Source: Isoetes taiwanensis (lineage: Eukaryota; Streptophyta; Lycopodiopsida; Isoetales; Isoetaceae). From it: DNA of 64,000 nucleotides. A program made the translations under genes and the position numbers. The notes beneath the pieces are model-generated. The model was not told the origin of the DNA and did not search any database. It worked only from the letters and a program-made list of their open reading frames with translations. Location: contig JAJEKV010000105.1 in assembly GCA_021234155.1 (NCBI GenBank), positions 1,588,494-1,652,493 on the forward strand, written 5' to 3'. Positions 23,394 through 35,354 of the stretch are shown piece after piece (positions within the stretch are counted from its first letter, which is position 1; every line of letters starts with the position of its first letter).

Positions 23394-25489
23394 ATGCTTG
23401 TGGTTTCACATCCGCGCATAGCTTGTAGCAGAGGGATGGGCTATTTGGAAGCTCAGGAAGGTGGTGATTCTCGTACTGCTTTCCGTAAGGCTGAGAAAAA
23501 ATATAAGCTGTACAAGCACACATCAACAACATCTCGAACCCGTCCATCTAAGTCCAGGTCTGTACCTGTAAATTGAGCTTTAATCCTCCATATATATCAA
23601 CCCTGCGTGTAAGTTCTTAGTTCAGAATCAGATCTCGTGTTATTGGTAATGGTGGTAAGTCGGCATATACTGCAGAGGTATAATCAATGCTTAGAGCAGG
23701 CAATAATTGATGACACATCTTGTAATTGATTGACTTTCAAACACTTCAAATAAATTTGTGCAGGCTGATGAGCAATTTTAATGTTTTAACAAGAAACTGA
23801 ACTCCCATGTGCCTTTGCATTAGGTCAACAGTGCCACCAGTAGATTTATCTGAGGTTCTAGATTTTCGAAAAATCTCAACAATTATTGATGATGGCACTC
23901 CATCAGTCAGTGGGGTTCAAGAATTGCATGGGATTTATGGTTGGAAAGTATATACGCTAGATGGGCATCCAGGCAAGAAACTTCTTTTCGCCCTTATGCA
24001 TTCTCTCGCCGACACGGTAATTGAGGTGAGATCTGTTTCACTGCAGGGTTTTATTTTATACCGAATGCACTAGGCATTGATGAACAGTTCCATTGGATCC
24101 AAGAAGCTCTGATGAACTTTCCTGAGCCTCCCAATCGGACCAATCATACGGCTGAATATGGATGCATTCATAACCTCTGGTCTGCTGTGCAGAAAGGTTG
24201 TATCCTTATTGACAATACTGAAAGCACAGATAGGTCAATTGGCTGGGCCAGTGATTACAATGGCTCAGTTGGCAGTGAAAGTGAGAATGCAGGTGTTAAA
24301 TCTGTTCCAGACTATGGTCAAATGAATGCTATTGGAGATTCAAAGGATTCAGGCTACCTAGACTCAACTCATGCTCAAGGTTTGTGAGCCTAATTAGTTC
24401 TTGTGGACTTATGAGATGAAAACCTTAAAAGACTGATTTAGGTTTTGCATTTGGCCTTACATCCCAAGGCACTTTGCAACCTCGTATATATGCAAGTGAA
24501 GGAAAACATGCTGCACCAACAAGGAAATGGAAATTTGTGCAGCAAGAGCAATCAGGGTTTGTTGCAAACAGGAACATCACTGCTGATACACTTCTACGAA
24601 AGCTACGGTGGGCTACTCTCGGCATCCAATTTGACTGGTCTAAGGTCCTTAGCATTCTTTGTGCTTGCTTAAAGGTCAAATTTACTGTATTGCCAGTTTC
24701 TCGTGGTTGATAATAAATTCATGGGCCAAAAGTCTATACAGGCAGTAGACCATAAATGGAAAGATGTGATTTGCTTTTCAATGTGTGTGCAGCGTGCATA
24801 TGATATTTCTCTTCCTTTCAAGGAGTTTCCCGTAAAGCTTGCACAACTTGCAAGTAGGCTAGCAATGCCTGCAGTGAATGGTGGTCCTTTTAATGCAGAG
24901 GCTGCTATAATAAATTACTTTTCTTCTGGTACACCTTTTCTAATCAGAACGAAATTATTGAGTTTACTGTTTTCTTTTTTAACAACCTAATATAAGAAAT
25001 TTCTGCTTGCAGATGATATGTTGGGTGGCCATATTGATGACATGGAGGCTGACTGGAGCAAGCCTATTGTCAGCATGAGGTTAGCTCTTTCATGTGTTTT
25101 ATTTCTTAAGGGGGGTTATTTATCACCATATTTTATTAAGTTTTTGCTGTACAGTCTAGGATGTAAAGCGATTTTTTTGCTTGGAGGTGTGACAAGAGAA
25201 GTGGATCCGGTTGCAATGTTTCTTAGAAGTGGGGATGTAGTGCTGATGGCGGGACCAGCAAGGTCCTGCTACCATGGTAATGTTCGAGTTCTTGTGCCTT
25301 CTTGTTCTCAGGATTGGAAGCATATTTATTTAGGACTTTTGTGACATTGATGTAGGTGTCCCCAGAATATTTGTTGGTGAGGATTCTGAATTACCAGCAT
25401 TTGCATCATTAGCTGGTAACTCAGAAGCTGCAGTGATACGCTACATTAGCCAATCAAGGATCAATATTAATATACGGCAAGTTTTTTAA
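23394..25489 (+). CDS. ALKBH1: AlkB homolog 1, Fe(II)/2-oxoglutarate dioxygenase
   Basis: Eight exons join in frame: 23394-23557, 23824-23972, 24047-24379, 24442-24644, 24793-24928, 25013-25079, 25155-25276 and 25356-25489, giving 435 residues. All borders are GT-AG except intron 2, which starts GC (GGCAAG). ALKBH1 enzymes oxidatively demethylate nucleic acids, with DNA 6mA and tRNA substrates reported in different species; I cannot tell which applies here. Iron ligands are H335 and D337 (HxD in GGHIDD) and H391 (CYHGVPR); 2-oxoglutarate contacts are R426 and R432 (RxNxNxR). The N-terminal AFRKAEKKYKLY and VDLSEVLDF blocks are typical of the plant form. Residues about 160-240 form a Ser/Gly/Asp-rich linker that makes the protein longer than the Arabidopsis form I remember. 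A second ATG at 23436 could be the true start. Confidence 0.9.
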
Positions 25490-25990
25490 GATTGGTCAAG
25501 GTCTCATTCCACTTAGTCCGGGAAATCCACAGAAAATCCAAAAGCAGTGAAATCTTCATTGCTCTGCAGTAAAGCAGCTGTATATTGCTTAACCATGCTA
25601 CGACTACAAGAAACTACTCTACAAATAAGAAGTCCTCCATATACAGAAAGGGCCCTTCAAAAATTGCATGGTTTTGGCATGAGAAAGTAATCGGTTATGT
25701 GTAGAAAGTTGATTTCCTTCCAAGATAAATTTTGTACACACATACATTCGGCTTATCTATGATTCCTAAATATCTGTTTCATGCCTCTATGTGGCAAATC
25801 CTTTGCTTAAACATGCCTAAGAGATGCAATGAGAAGTAAAGGACATATTAACAATATCTCTCTTCTTAGAAACCTTGGAAGGACATGCATTTTGCTTTTG
25901 GGTTGCCCGAAGGGCATACCCTAGGAATGGTAGTGAGTGACTTGGAATGGTAGTGAGTGACTTGGAATGTACGCAGAATATCATAAATAG
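25490..25990. other. ALKBH1 3' flank, no gene
   Basis: Probable 3' UTR and terminator region of ALKBH1. A 21-bp word (CTTGGAATGGTAGTGAGTGA) is tandemly repeated near 25922-25962. Confidence 0.4.
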
Positions 25991-25993
25991 ATA

Positions 25994-26756
25994 GTATAGA
26001 ATAGAATAGAATAGTGTTTTATATCGTCCACGGAGATCAATTGGCCTATGGGATCCCAACAGAAGGCGTAACAAGCGTATTACTGTCCGGGTTAAAAAAA
26101 AAATCCCTCCTCGCCCCAAAGGGTTGTTTGGGGGAAAAACCGTGACAAGAATAGGCTTGCTGTCAACTGTACAAATATAAAAACAAATATAGACAGAAAT
26201 ATGTACATGTATCACCGAAGGCCGAGCTGATCTCGGCGATCCATGATCTCTTGAATATATGAGCCCATCCTCCGTACCGAGCTTGTGCTCAGCATCTCAT
26301 GCAGGGGCTGGCCAGGATGGACCAGCTCAGTATAGCGTATCCGAATGTCGTCATATGCCGGACAACTCTAAAGGGTGTGGCATTCGTCTTCCAAAGCTCC
26401 AACCTGGCAGCATTGACAAAGCTTCTCCTGATGCAGCTTCCCAAGCCACCTCCCTGTCTCAATCCAGAGATGGTGTGCACCTGTGCGGATAGAGGCAATG
26501 GATCTGTGCTTTTTCATGGGCAGATGGGTGCGCAGGTAGCATTGTGGGCCCCGTTCCAACCTGGGATTTATGTGGCGTTGATAATGTGCTGTCTTGGCCT
26601 GTTCAAGGGTGCTGGCATCCCATAGCTTACTGAGGAAGCATGCGTCAAGGTGCTGTCTGAGATTGTGGCGATCTGCCTCTGTTTGCACTTCAATGCACCT
26701 GTGCTCCTGCACATTTCATCTGGCCAGCCGCTGAGCTCTCTTTTCCCGCCAACAGG
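25994..26756 (-). mobile_element. LINE 3' fragment, C-terminal part of ORF2
   Basis: A 5'-truncated non-LTR retrotransposon reads leftward. The frame at 26712-26368 continues to about 26290 with a frameshift. It gives an Arg/His-rich region, a gap of Leu/Trp positions, and a C-x2-C...E-D-E-C-H-T-L block typical of the Cys/His end of LINE ORF2. The 3' untranslated part reaches CTCCGTGGACGATATAAA at about 26040-26020 and then a (TATTC)n tail (26017-25994) instead of poly(A). The same 3' end occurs at 48 kb. Just beyond its broken 5' end, a 24-bp word is duplicated (26758-26781 and 26782-26805). Confidence 0.75.
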
Positions 26757-26904
26757 CTTTTAGACGTTGAGGCGCCATTGCTTTTAGACGTTGAGGCGCC
26801 ATTGCCATAGTGTAAGCGAGGTGAGGGATAACAAGGCAGTTGGATTGGAAGGTTGAGATAAGATTGAAAAAAAAAAAAAAATCCATTTTCCAGGTTACTT
26901 TCTA

Positions 26905-27360
26905 TATTGAGTTGCAGTCGAATATGCTTTGAAGAACATATTGCAGACCAGGGAGATTCGATCATGAAACAGCTGGGGTTGCAGTCCATGAAGCCCAAGG
27001 TCATCAATCCATTATTTTCTTCGTTAGGTAATCTTCACCCAAATCATGGGATTGAGATTCAAACCGAAGATTGTAAAAATTGGGAAAAAAAAGTTTTTGT
27101 CCATCTTTTGCTTTTGGGTTACTTACCTATATTGAGTTTTTTAGCAAGGCCCGATCGTATCAGTCATTCTCGATGCATCTATGCTTTGAAGAACATATCG
27201 GGCGCGGCCACCGAGGCTGCCCGGCGGATGCGATGATGGATGGCGTTGGGGGGTTGAAGGATGAAGCCCAAGGTCATCAATCCATTATTATTTTCTTTGG
27301 CGCCTTAGGTAATGGATGGGTGAGGAGGCACCCAAATCATGGGTTTTCGGCGCCGCCTTC
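26905..27360 (+). repeat. Imperfect tandem duplication, about 200-bp units
   Basis: Blocks TATATTGAGTT, TATGCTTTGAAGAACATAT, AAGCCCAAGGTCATCAATCC, TTAGGTAAT and CACCCAAATCATGGG occur in the same order at about 26910-27055 and 27128-27345. Copy 2 has extra GC-rich sequence. Short open frames cross both but do not resemble proteins. Confidence 0.65.
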
Positions 27361-27559
27361 CCTGCAGGTACGGGGATTCAAGGGGGCGTCTGTTTTAGAT
27401 TGTGAAAGGTTACGGTTGGGAGTTGCTTGGTGAAGCTTCCAAGTTTTTGAAGGTATGCTTGTTATCTTACCTTGCATGGATTTTGTCGGTGAGCGACCAT
27501 AGTCATCCGGCAACGGTTTTTTCCCGTGGTTTTTAATCCGGGTCATGATGGTTGTTTTA

Positions 27560-27675
27560 GCTTTGGTTTAAGGGCCATGTTCTTGTTTGGACTTCGGTCC
27601 CTTATGTACTTGGTCCCATAACCCGATTAGGTTCCGTGGACGTTAAAAATTTTTCCTTCCTTCCTTCCTTCCTAT
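27560..27675 (+). mobile_element. Non-LTR retroelement 3' tail with (CCTT)n
   Basis: GGTCCCATAACCCGATTAGG and then TTCCGTGGACGTTAAAAA end in (CCTT)n at about 27650-27672. The block aligns with the reverse complement of the LINE 3' ends at 26.03 and 48.05 kb. Only about 100 bp of the element can be recognised. Next to the right, a 58-bp word (GTCCCTATGTTATTGGTTGTG...) is duplicated at about 27953 and 28013. 28080-28500 has nothing I can support. Confidence 0.55.
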
Positions 27676-28520
27676 ATAATTTTCAGACCAAACTTAGATA
27701 ATATACAGATCAAAATTAGTATTCTTTATAACCGAATTCTTTATCTTAATTCTGCAAATCCAGAATCGTTTTGTTTTCTTTTTTTCTCTCCTCCATTCAT
27801 TGGGCAACCCTTGGTGTGGTAGCATCTTGTTTTGGTATGCACCCAAGATATCGGAGTAAGGATACTTCCATTTTCTTATTACCACTTTTTTTTTTTAGTT
27901 CTAAAGTTTCTCACATTGAGCCATATGAAAAAAAATAAAAAAGGGTTTCCAAAGTCCCTATGTTATTGGTTGTGTCATTGTGGATGTTTCTTTTACGTAC
28001 ATACAGATTGTCCCTATGTTATTGGTTGTGGCATTGTGGATGTTTTTTCTTACGTACGTTTGTGGTTAACAAACCAAAGGTAGCCTCAAGATATGCTTTT
28101 TAATATGAATAAGAAGTTTATCGCAGCGGCATGGTGGCCTATGGCCAAGGGCATCGCAAATATTTCTCTTTACAAAACATTGTCTTCAGTCAACAATGTG
28201 TTAAGTTGTAATGCTATAATTTCTAAGAGGATGCTCGATTTGAAGATAGAATAATGACACATTTTGGCATATGGTTCTTTCAGCATTGGAAATGCTTGAC
28301 TCTACCAACATCTTTTAAGAACATTTTATCTTGTCATCAAACATTGAGTGTACAAATCTAAATTCAGAAAATCGTCGTGTATAATAAAATAATAATCATG
28401 GGCAATCCATGAAATTAGGCCTTGAATAGGAAATTCTTGTCAACACGGATGTGTGGCAGCAATCAACCTGTAAAAAGCCTATACAAGATCAACATGAGGC
28501 CTATACAATCTCCAACGAAA

Positions 28521-28655
28521 TCTACTCTTTAAACCAAGTACTCCAATCTTCTTTCTCCCTTACCAAACTACCCGGGGTTCATAATGCACTCTTTAAACCA
28601 AGTATTTCAACGTACTCTTTGAACCAGGTACTCCAATCTTCTCTCTCCTTCTCCA
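28521..28655. repeat. Three short direct repeats
   Basis: ACTCTTTAAACCAAGTACTC and its continuation CAATCTTCT-TCTCC occur at about 28523, partly at 28588, and again at about 28615. They overlap the last codons of the LRR pseudogene. Confidence 0.6.
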
Positions 28656-30480
28656 GTCTTTGTTGTATTACATGCTGATAATGCCTGACCACACAATTGT
28701 AGATTTCCTTCAAAAAAAGATGCATTAAACCTCGTGTCACAATGATTATTTGTTGGAATAGAGCCACTCAAATTATTGTGAGAGATAATAAACACACCAA
28801 GATCTTGGATGTTACATAGTAAAGATGGAATTGTACCACTTAACTGATTCCATGAAAGGTCGAATGACTCCATGCATGATTTCCTAGGCGTTGAGGAATC
28901 CCTCCGCTGAAGCTATTATAGGGCAAAGCAGTTGCTTAAGCATTACAATATCATGTAACTGCCAAGGAATTGGTCCGCTCAATTGATAGAGACACATCAA
29001 ACCATGTCCTTATACAACTTAAGATGTTAGTAAGGGAGTAAATTGTACCCTTTCATACCATAGTGATATGAAACCCGGTCCATGATAATGCCATGAGATT
29101 TTTTTGAGCAACAATCCTATCTGTCCAAGAGCTTGCACTTTGAAACCAGGTAAGTCCTTTGAGATCTCCAGGAAGGTTGCCTGTAAGTTTATTGTTTGAC
29201 AAATATAGAATTGTAATACTTGTTAAATATTGTAATACTTGTTAAATTACCAGTACATTTAGGAATTGTGCCTTCTCGATTATTGTATGCCAGGTTGAGG
29301 TAGAGAATACCATCAAGATTGCACAACTCCAGGAGTGGTCCAGAGAAACTGTTATTGCTGAAATTTGCCACCAACGTTGGCCAAACCCGAAGCTTGGAAT
29401 TTATCCTACCAACTGATTATTTTGTAATTGTGTGAATGGAACCTCCGAAACATTGAAGCCCACATGGTATCCCTCCAGTAAGCCTGTTGTTATAGAGTGA
29501 CAAATAAAGCAGAGATTTAAAAGATCCATTTCCTAGCTCAATAGGTATCCCACCTGCCAATTTATTATTGCTCAAATGAGCACGTCGTAGAGACTTGCTT
29601 AAATCTGGAATGCTACCTGTCAAATTATTGTTTCAGGGCTGCAAAACAGCGAGTAATGAGAGATTAGCAAGCTCATTTGACACATTTCCAGTCAAATTAT
29701 TATCTTCAAGGTATAAGCATACAAGAGCAGAACATTTGCTTAGCTCAATTGGAATAGTACCTGTTAGTTTATTATTGGATAAGGACAGATGGCGTAAGCG
29801 AGAGAGGTTGCCCAACTCGCGAGAGATACTGCCTGACAAATTATAACCATGAAAGAAAAAGTCTTGAAGAGCAGAGCCATTGGCAAACAATCCACTCGGG
29901 ATGCTACTGGAAATTTTATTCCTATACAGATTCAAGGATTGGAGAGCAGAACAGTTCCCTAACTCATTTGGGATATTGCCTATCAGATGACTCCAACCAA
30001 GCTTCAACCAACGAAGAGCAGTGCATTTGCCTAGCTCCTTTGGTATGGTACCTATGAGACCATTCTGATTGAGACACAAGTATTGGAGAGCAAAACAGTT
30101 ACCCAACTCCCTTGGAATATTGCCTACCAAATAATTGTCACTGAGATCAATCCCTTCAAGACCTGTGCATTTGTCTAGCTCGGCTGGAATATTGCCTGTA
30201 ATGCCATTCTCACTGAAATCTAGGTACTTGAGGACAGAGCAGTTGTGGAACAACCCACTTGAAATGCTGCCAGATAAGAAAGAGACAACCTCAAGAGACC
30301 ATGCAAGTTACCGAGATCTTTTAGTATAGTCCCCGTTTGTTACTCTTCAGAATCAAATATTTGAGACTAGAACCGATACCCAACTCACTTGGATTGTGAC
30401 CCATCAATTCATTCCTGTTGAAATCCAAGCGGATAAGGGCAGAAAGCAAACCAAAACATGCATCAATTCAACCATTTAGA
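28607..30480 (-). pseudogene. LRR receptor-like protein, decayed
   Basis: Reading leftward, about 15-20 plant-type leucine-rich repeats (LxxLxLxxNxLxGxIP) are visible. They start near 30480, run through the long open block 30253-29633 and the block 29623-29417, and end at 29374-29189 and 28873-28607. The last part has the usual closing LRR, a Cys-containing cap and an LCG motif, and no kinase domain, as in receptor-like proteins. An in-frame TGA (29635-29633) interrupts an LRR that then continues as NNNLTGSIP. Further stops or frameshifts lie near 30340, 29410 and 29000. Many repeats include 'LGNCSAL', a form common in this protein class. The members of this family sense ligands at the plasma membrane. 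This copy is unlikely to do so. Confidence 0.8.
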
Positions 30481-30567
30481 CTATTAAAATTAATGTCAAA
30501 TTCTGCAGACCTCGGCATTTGCATAATTCATCTCCCAGTGCTCCAGAGAGTGCCATTTTATTAAGGC

Positions 30568-30652
30568 ATCAAACTGCTATTCTTCGCTTCCAGTCTGACA
30601 ATAAATATACATATACATTGTCAGCCTGGAATGCAAAGAATAGCAGTTTGAT
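30568..30652. repeat. 85-nt near-perfect hairpin
   Basis: The left arm ATCAAACTGCTATTCTT, followed by a TTCCAG block and TGACAAT, is matched by its reverse complement ending AAGAATAGCAGTTTGAT at 30652. Only two mismatches and a one-base bulge were found over about 38 bp, with a short AT loop. It lies where a minus-strand open frame meets the upstream edge of the LRR pseudogene, so it may be an inverted duplication scar. Its size would also suit a small-RNA precursor; there is no other evidence for that. Confidence 0.75.
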
Positions 30653-30952
30653 AACCTGGTCGGGCTGGATGTGACCACTCTCTTCAGGATCTCCATCAAT
30701 ATTATCTTCAGCTTCAGAGTTTTCAGCAACATTAGTGATCTCAGGGCATGGTGCTTCCTTGCTGGAGCTCTCACCGGCAGTTGTAAAGAATCTTATAACT
30801 CAGGTCAGGTTGGCATACTCAATCCAGTAGGCTTCTTGGTCGCGAGCTGGTGCAGGTGTTGCTGAGTCCAGATTATACCTCTCAACAATATTTTCCAGAA
30901 ATTGCTTGGTAGGTTGAGCAACTGATTCTCCTTTGCGTTCTACACACGGCAT
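30577..30952 (-). pseudogene. Unassigned gene fragment with one in-frame stop
   Basis: From an ATG at 30952 the minus strand codes about 50 residues (a block like FLENIVERYNLD, then an Ala/Pro segment). After an in-frame TGA it continues for about 75 residues in the same frame: an acidic segment near 30690-30760, then the hydrophobic block IKLLFFAFQADNVYVYLL. Composition is clearly coding-like, but I do not recognise the family. The frame ends inside the hairpin at 30568-30652. Confidence 0.4.
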
Positions 30953-30959
30953 TAGGATC

Positions 30960-32300
30960 CAGCCAGCTCTTCTAAATCAGATCTAAGAGCTTGGCTCTTG
31001 TAATTTCCCTGTTAGGAGTGCCCTCAAGTTTTCCCGTTATGGTCGATTCACAATCAGAGGAGCAGTTATTTAAAATGCGGATTCATACAGCAGACAGAAG
31101 TCTCAGAAATGAGCGGCTCCAACACTGGGAAAATAAAAAAGAAATCCGGTTACGTGTTCCAGGTAAATTTAAAGCCCAAGAACCCTAGATGATGCAGCCA
31201 TGTTCCGTTTCCGGCAGAGATTTAAGCAAAAGGAGCAGTACAAAAGCGACATACCTTTTTCATTCATGTCCTGCTAATGTCGTTAGAAATTAAAATCATG
31301 AGAGAGCTGGTCCGGAACTGTGCTATCCGGTAGAGCAGTGAGCCTAAAGTAGAAATTCTATTACCAAGGCCGAACCCTAAAGTAGAAATTCTGATCTGTG
31401 TGGTTCAAAAAGGATAAGCCCTAAACAAAGATAGGCCATGATCAAATCAAGGGTGCGTTTTGACTAGTAAAGATTTACTTTCCACAAACATTTTCTAGTT
31501 ACGTAAATGCAACTTGGCTTCCATTCAGCCCTCTCGTCTAACCGTGAGATGCCACGTGGCATATTTTCTTTCTAGGAATATGCCTTCCAAATATATGTTT
31601 ATCCTACCTATGTAATTCACTGTTACTATTTTTGTTCGCGTTCCTGAGCCTCAATCTAAAAGAATTTATGAATGACACGTGTCTAGAAGGAATTATAAAC
31701 AACACATGCTGTTTCTAAATGTGAATCAGAGTTTTGGCGATGGATGTGCTTTCGAGATTGGATCTGGGGACCTAATGGACATCTGGATCCGCTCTACTAC
31801 CAGAAGCAGAGTAGCAGAAGAACGTCGCCCTGCGTTAAGCTATTTATCAGAGAACCACAAGGTAAGTTATTCAGTCTTTTGCTCTCTGGTAAGTTATTTT
31901 GCTATATCAACAGCTTCTAAGTATGGGGACCCAGATTTCAACAGAGCACATGATTGTTGGCTTCCGGTTTGCGGAGAAAGCTACCATGCTTCTGTCGCGT
32001 GTTCCAGCATTTCAATTTTGGGGCAATTTGGATGCCTCTGTTCATAAGAGGAGAGTCTAGGAATTTTTTCTCTTCGACAGACGATCTAATTCAGACTAAT
32101 TTCGGGCGATCCCTTCTCAAATAATTTGATTGCCAAATCAGAGAATGAGGGACCCATTTTGAAACACAAATGATAGCATCCTATAGAGAACAATTCATCT
32201 CTTGCATCCAAAATGCAGCCAAATTTTTGCTGAGAATTGATGGTTTAGGGCTTGAAAAACATCTTCTATGCTTCAAGTAATCCAGGTTTTCAGGAAACTT
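30960..32300. other. Intergenic, no supported gene
   Basis: A plus-strand frame at 31679-32047 (122 codons) has a GTAAGT donor-like site near 31861 and could hold an exon, but no motif is recognisable. CACGTGTC, a G-box-like word, lies at about 31676. Confidence 0.3.
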
Positions 32301-32621
32301 CATGCGCTTTTTAGTACACTCAAAGGATCTATCAATTCGTCATTGATTTCCTCCGAAGACATAATGGATATTGTTGCAAGCTTCCTTGTTACATGATTCG
32401 TTCGGACTGGGGTTTTTGAAAATCTCTCAAAAATTGCAATAGCGATTGTGCACTGCCTTGGAAAATCCATACAATTGGTATCATATATAGCCAAACAAAC
32501 TATCTGACCTAATGCTTATACGAAAGGTGGATGGTTATGGGGATAGAACATCTGCAACTAGGCGTTAGCATCTTTGAAAATGTGCTTGAAATGAGAGGCA
32601 TTCTCCAGCCTCGGACATTCT

Positions 32622-32981
32622 TTATAAGAGCATAAGAATTAACATTTTCTGGAATAAAATCCTGTTTCCCATATTTCTTGCAGGCCATGTTCTCAAACAC
32701 TTTTCATGCATGTGCTGAATGTATACGGCAATCTTGGCATTCGGCATTTCATGACTACACTTGGACTTAGAAAGTTCTTGAAACATTTTCTCTGCATTTT
32801 CTAGATCTTCGCAATTAGCACGCATACTTACAAGGTTTATAATGAAATCCGATATAAATTCTTTGACAGTATATGCATTAACTTGCGTCTCTCGTGCAAG
32901 AGCATCTGATGAATCAAAGATGCTACAAAGGAACATATCTGGTAGCATATTGTTGCTTTTGGGAATGACACTAAGTGCCAA
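32622..32981 (-). pseudogene. PPR protein fragment
   Basis: The frame 32981-32622 contains a decayed PPR pattern: an AL-x3-TQVNAY segment (compare ALxxGxQVHAY), then a D-x-I-x-N-L-V-S-M-x-A-x-C block, then DLENAEKMFQEL. This is the order of consecutive L and S motifs in PLS-class PPR proteins. No complete repeat array remains. The source could be a relative of the 44.5-46.7 kb gene. Confidence 0.6.
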
Positions 32982-32989
32982 CTACAAGC

Positions 32990-33858
32990 TTGCTTTCTAG
33001 TAGCCTTATTAACTCTGTTTCTTAATGCATATGCAAGCTAAAGTTAATCAAATTTAAAACTCATGTAGCATGACTGTTTGTTCACAACTGTTTTGGTTTG
33101 GCAGGATATGTATGATCAGGAAGCAAGAAAGATAGTAGTATTTGGAGTTGGTGAGTGCATGTCATCTCAAAGGGTGAGAAGAAGAGATAGTTCATGTGCT
33201 CTGGTAGTGATTTTCTGTTCGCATTTACTAGATGTCATTGTTGGAATCTCTCTGATTGTATTATACGAAGCAGGCATCTAAACTTTCAATGCATGATGTG
33301 ATTGTATTACATCAGAGCAGGGATCTAAAATTTCAATGCATGATGATTATGCCGTGCTATAATTGTAGGATATGCACAAATGGTAATGCCCTTTTCGCTC
33401 TAGAGTATACTTTAACAAAATGAAGTGTGAGGGTATAGATCCAGATAAAGTTACAACGTGCTTTGAGAGTGTGTGATAGTGGATCTATTGATCACACATG
33501 TTCATTTATGAACTTATCGTTGTAATTGGGCTCATATTAAGGGACTCTCCTTGATGTATGGCATGCATATAAGAGTAATCTGTCTCATTGGGATGTTGTG
33601 ACATGGGACACAATCATCTTAGGATATGTATTAGTACATTGAAAGTATGCTTAATCTTAGGAACTATTAAGCAAGGTAGCCATGCATGAATATCTATGTC
33701 ATGGTCTTCTTCCCAAAAAGTGTTGGATTTTTCTCGGAACAATATAGGGATTTATAGATTTCCAAAGTTTTTCATACTTTAATTTGAAAATCATTTAGTT
33801 TCTTTTCATGTATTGAGGTGTAACCACTAGGCACATATCAAAACATGACAAAACAACA
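32990..33858. other. Intergenic, no gene
   Basis: AT-rich. A word ending in TTTCAATGCATGATG is repeated at about 33280 and 33330. No coding content can be supported. Confidence 0.4.
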
Positions 33859-33972
33859 CATGCCATTGAGTGAGTCGGTCTACTGGTAAGGCTATTGGTT
33901 ATGGGCGACCCCAGCCATGCCATTGAGTGAGTCGGTCTACTGGTAAGGCTATTGGTTATGGGCAACCCCAGC
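33859..33972 (+). repeat. 57-bp tandem duplication, tRNA-like word
   Basis: Two copies (33859-33915 and 33916-33972) differ by one base (GGGCGACC against GGGCAACC). The unit contains GTCGGTCTACTGGTAAGGC, reminiscent of a pol III A box. A GGGTTCAACTC word, like a B box, lies at about 34118, too far for a standard tRNA. A SINE origin is possible but unproven. From 33973 to 35117 I see no gene. Confidence 0.6.
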
Positions 33973-35117
33973 CATGCCCAAAACCCACTGACTATCCTCG
34001 GGTGGTTTCAATAATTAAGAAAGACATACGAGTGGAAAGTATAATGGGGATCCTACGGTCATTGACCTTAGCATCCATGTATCATATGGGCAAGGAACAC
34101 ATGGCAATATTGCGGGTTCAACTCTCGTATGTTTTGATAGTAATACATAAATATATTTAATCAAACATTGGACATTAACTGGGGTCCAACTGCATAGGTC
34201 TTGGACTGGAATCACACTGCGGGCAAACCAAAATAAATACGTGGCAATTTAGGAAGGTATTCAACCCAAAAAAAAGTTCTGCCCTTCGCTGATATCACAC
34301 TATATGTCCAAAATAATCTTCCATGTCATCTTCCATGCAAGCAGAAATAATCTATGACAGCACTGACGAATTTTTATCATAGTTTTATCATTGTTAATCC
34401 TTCTGATCTCCACTATTTTTCATAAGAATTTAGTCTAAATCCAGTACCATCTGGTTCTGAATGGCTTGATGATCATGTATTTGCCAAAAGCCCCATCACA
34501 GGTATCCCGAATTTGATTGAATCACGCTTTCACTATTTAAAAGCTTTGATGGCATCTGTTTCATGAATTTTGCAAAGATGATCTCTGATTCATTTTGAAT
34601 CCAATGATCCATTTTGAACCCTCTGATTCATCGCTATACCTACAAAAAAAGCATTACGACTGCTTTTCACAAATCCGCCCCAGATTTTCAGATTTTCCAA
34701 AATCTTCAACAATTTTCAAAGACCTACCATCTCACCATTGAATCTTGGGAGACTATCTTGGCTGCAGGCTGTCGGATTGCGATCTATAGCTTGAACAGGG
34801 GAGCAGGTGACGTGGTTGTCCAATGAAAAAGGTGGATGACGTGGATGCCTGCCGAAACTTGGGACAGGCAAAGTTGCCCGTCCAAAAATTTAACGGTGCC
34901 ACAATGCTGACTAGACGTTTGGCACCTTAAGTGTGATATTGGGTGCCTGCCTAAATTCCACGTGACATATACTGGTTATCACTTTATATTTTTTCAGTTT
35001 CGGCAGTAGTGTGATTTGCCCTAAATGTCCTACTAAGTCAAAACTTGCTAAATATTCCTATCCTTCCTATATAAAGCAGTATCCTATTTTTGTTCTCACC
35101 TATTTTGTTCCTTAAAA

Positions 35118-35238
35118 ATTACCACAACATGACACATATGTGGACTCATTTATTGTGGGCATTTATGGCGGACAATCATGACACCTATATAATCATTTTT
35201 TTTGTTCTCACACATTACTTGGACGAGACACGTATATG
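35118..35238 (+). repeat. Dispersed repeat Y, copy 1
   Basis: The block runs from TACCACAACATGACAC to GGACGAGACACGTATA. It contains GACACCTATATAATCATT, a TATA-like sequence, and recurs at 38150-38245 and 38377-38512. It is directly joined to repeat X here, so X and Y may be parts of one element such as an LTR. Confidence 0.65.
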
Positions 35239-35354
35239 TAGCATAATAACAGGGGGTTTTTTTCTATATTTTTGTACGGTCTTTGCTATGGTTTTTATAT
35301 GATTTGATGGGCGTATTGCGCGAGCCATACTAATCAGTATTTCTAGAGTGCGCC
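35239..35354 (-). repeat. Dispersed repeat X, copy 3 (reverse)
   Basis: Reverse-complement relative of 6011-6130 and 11101-11226. GCATAATAACAGGGG corresponds to the CCCCTGTTATTATGC end of copy 1. From 35355 to 36477 no gene is seen. Confidence 0.55.
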
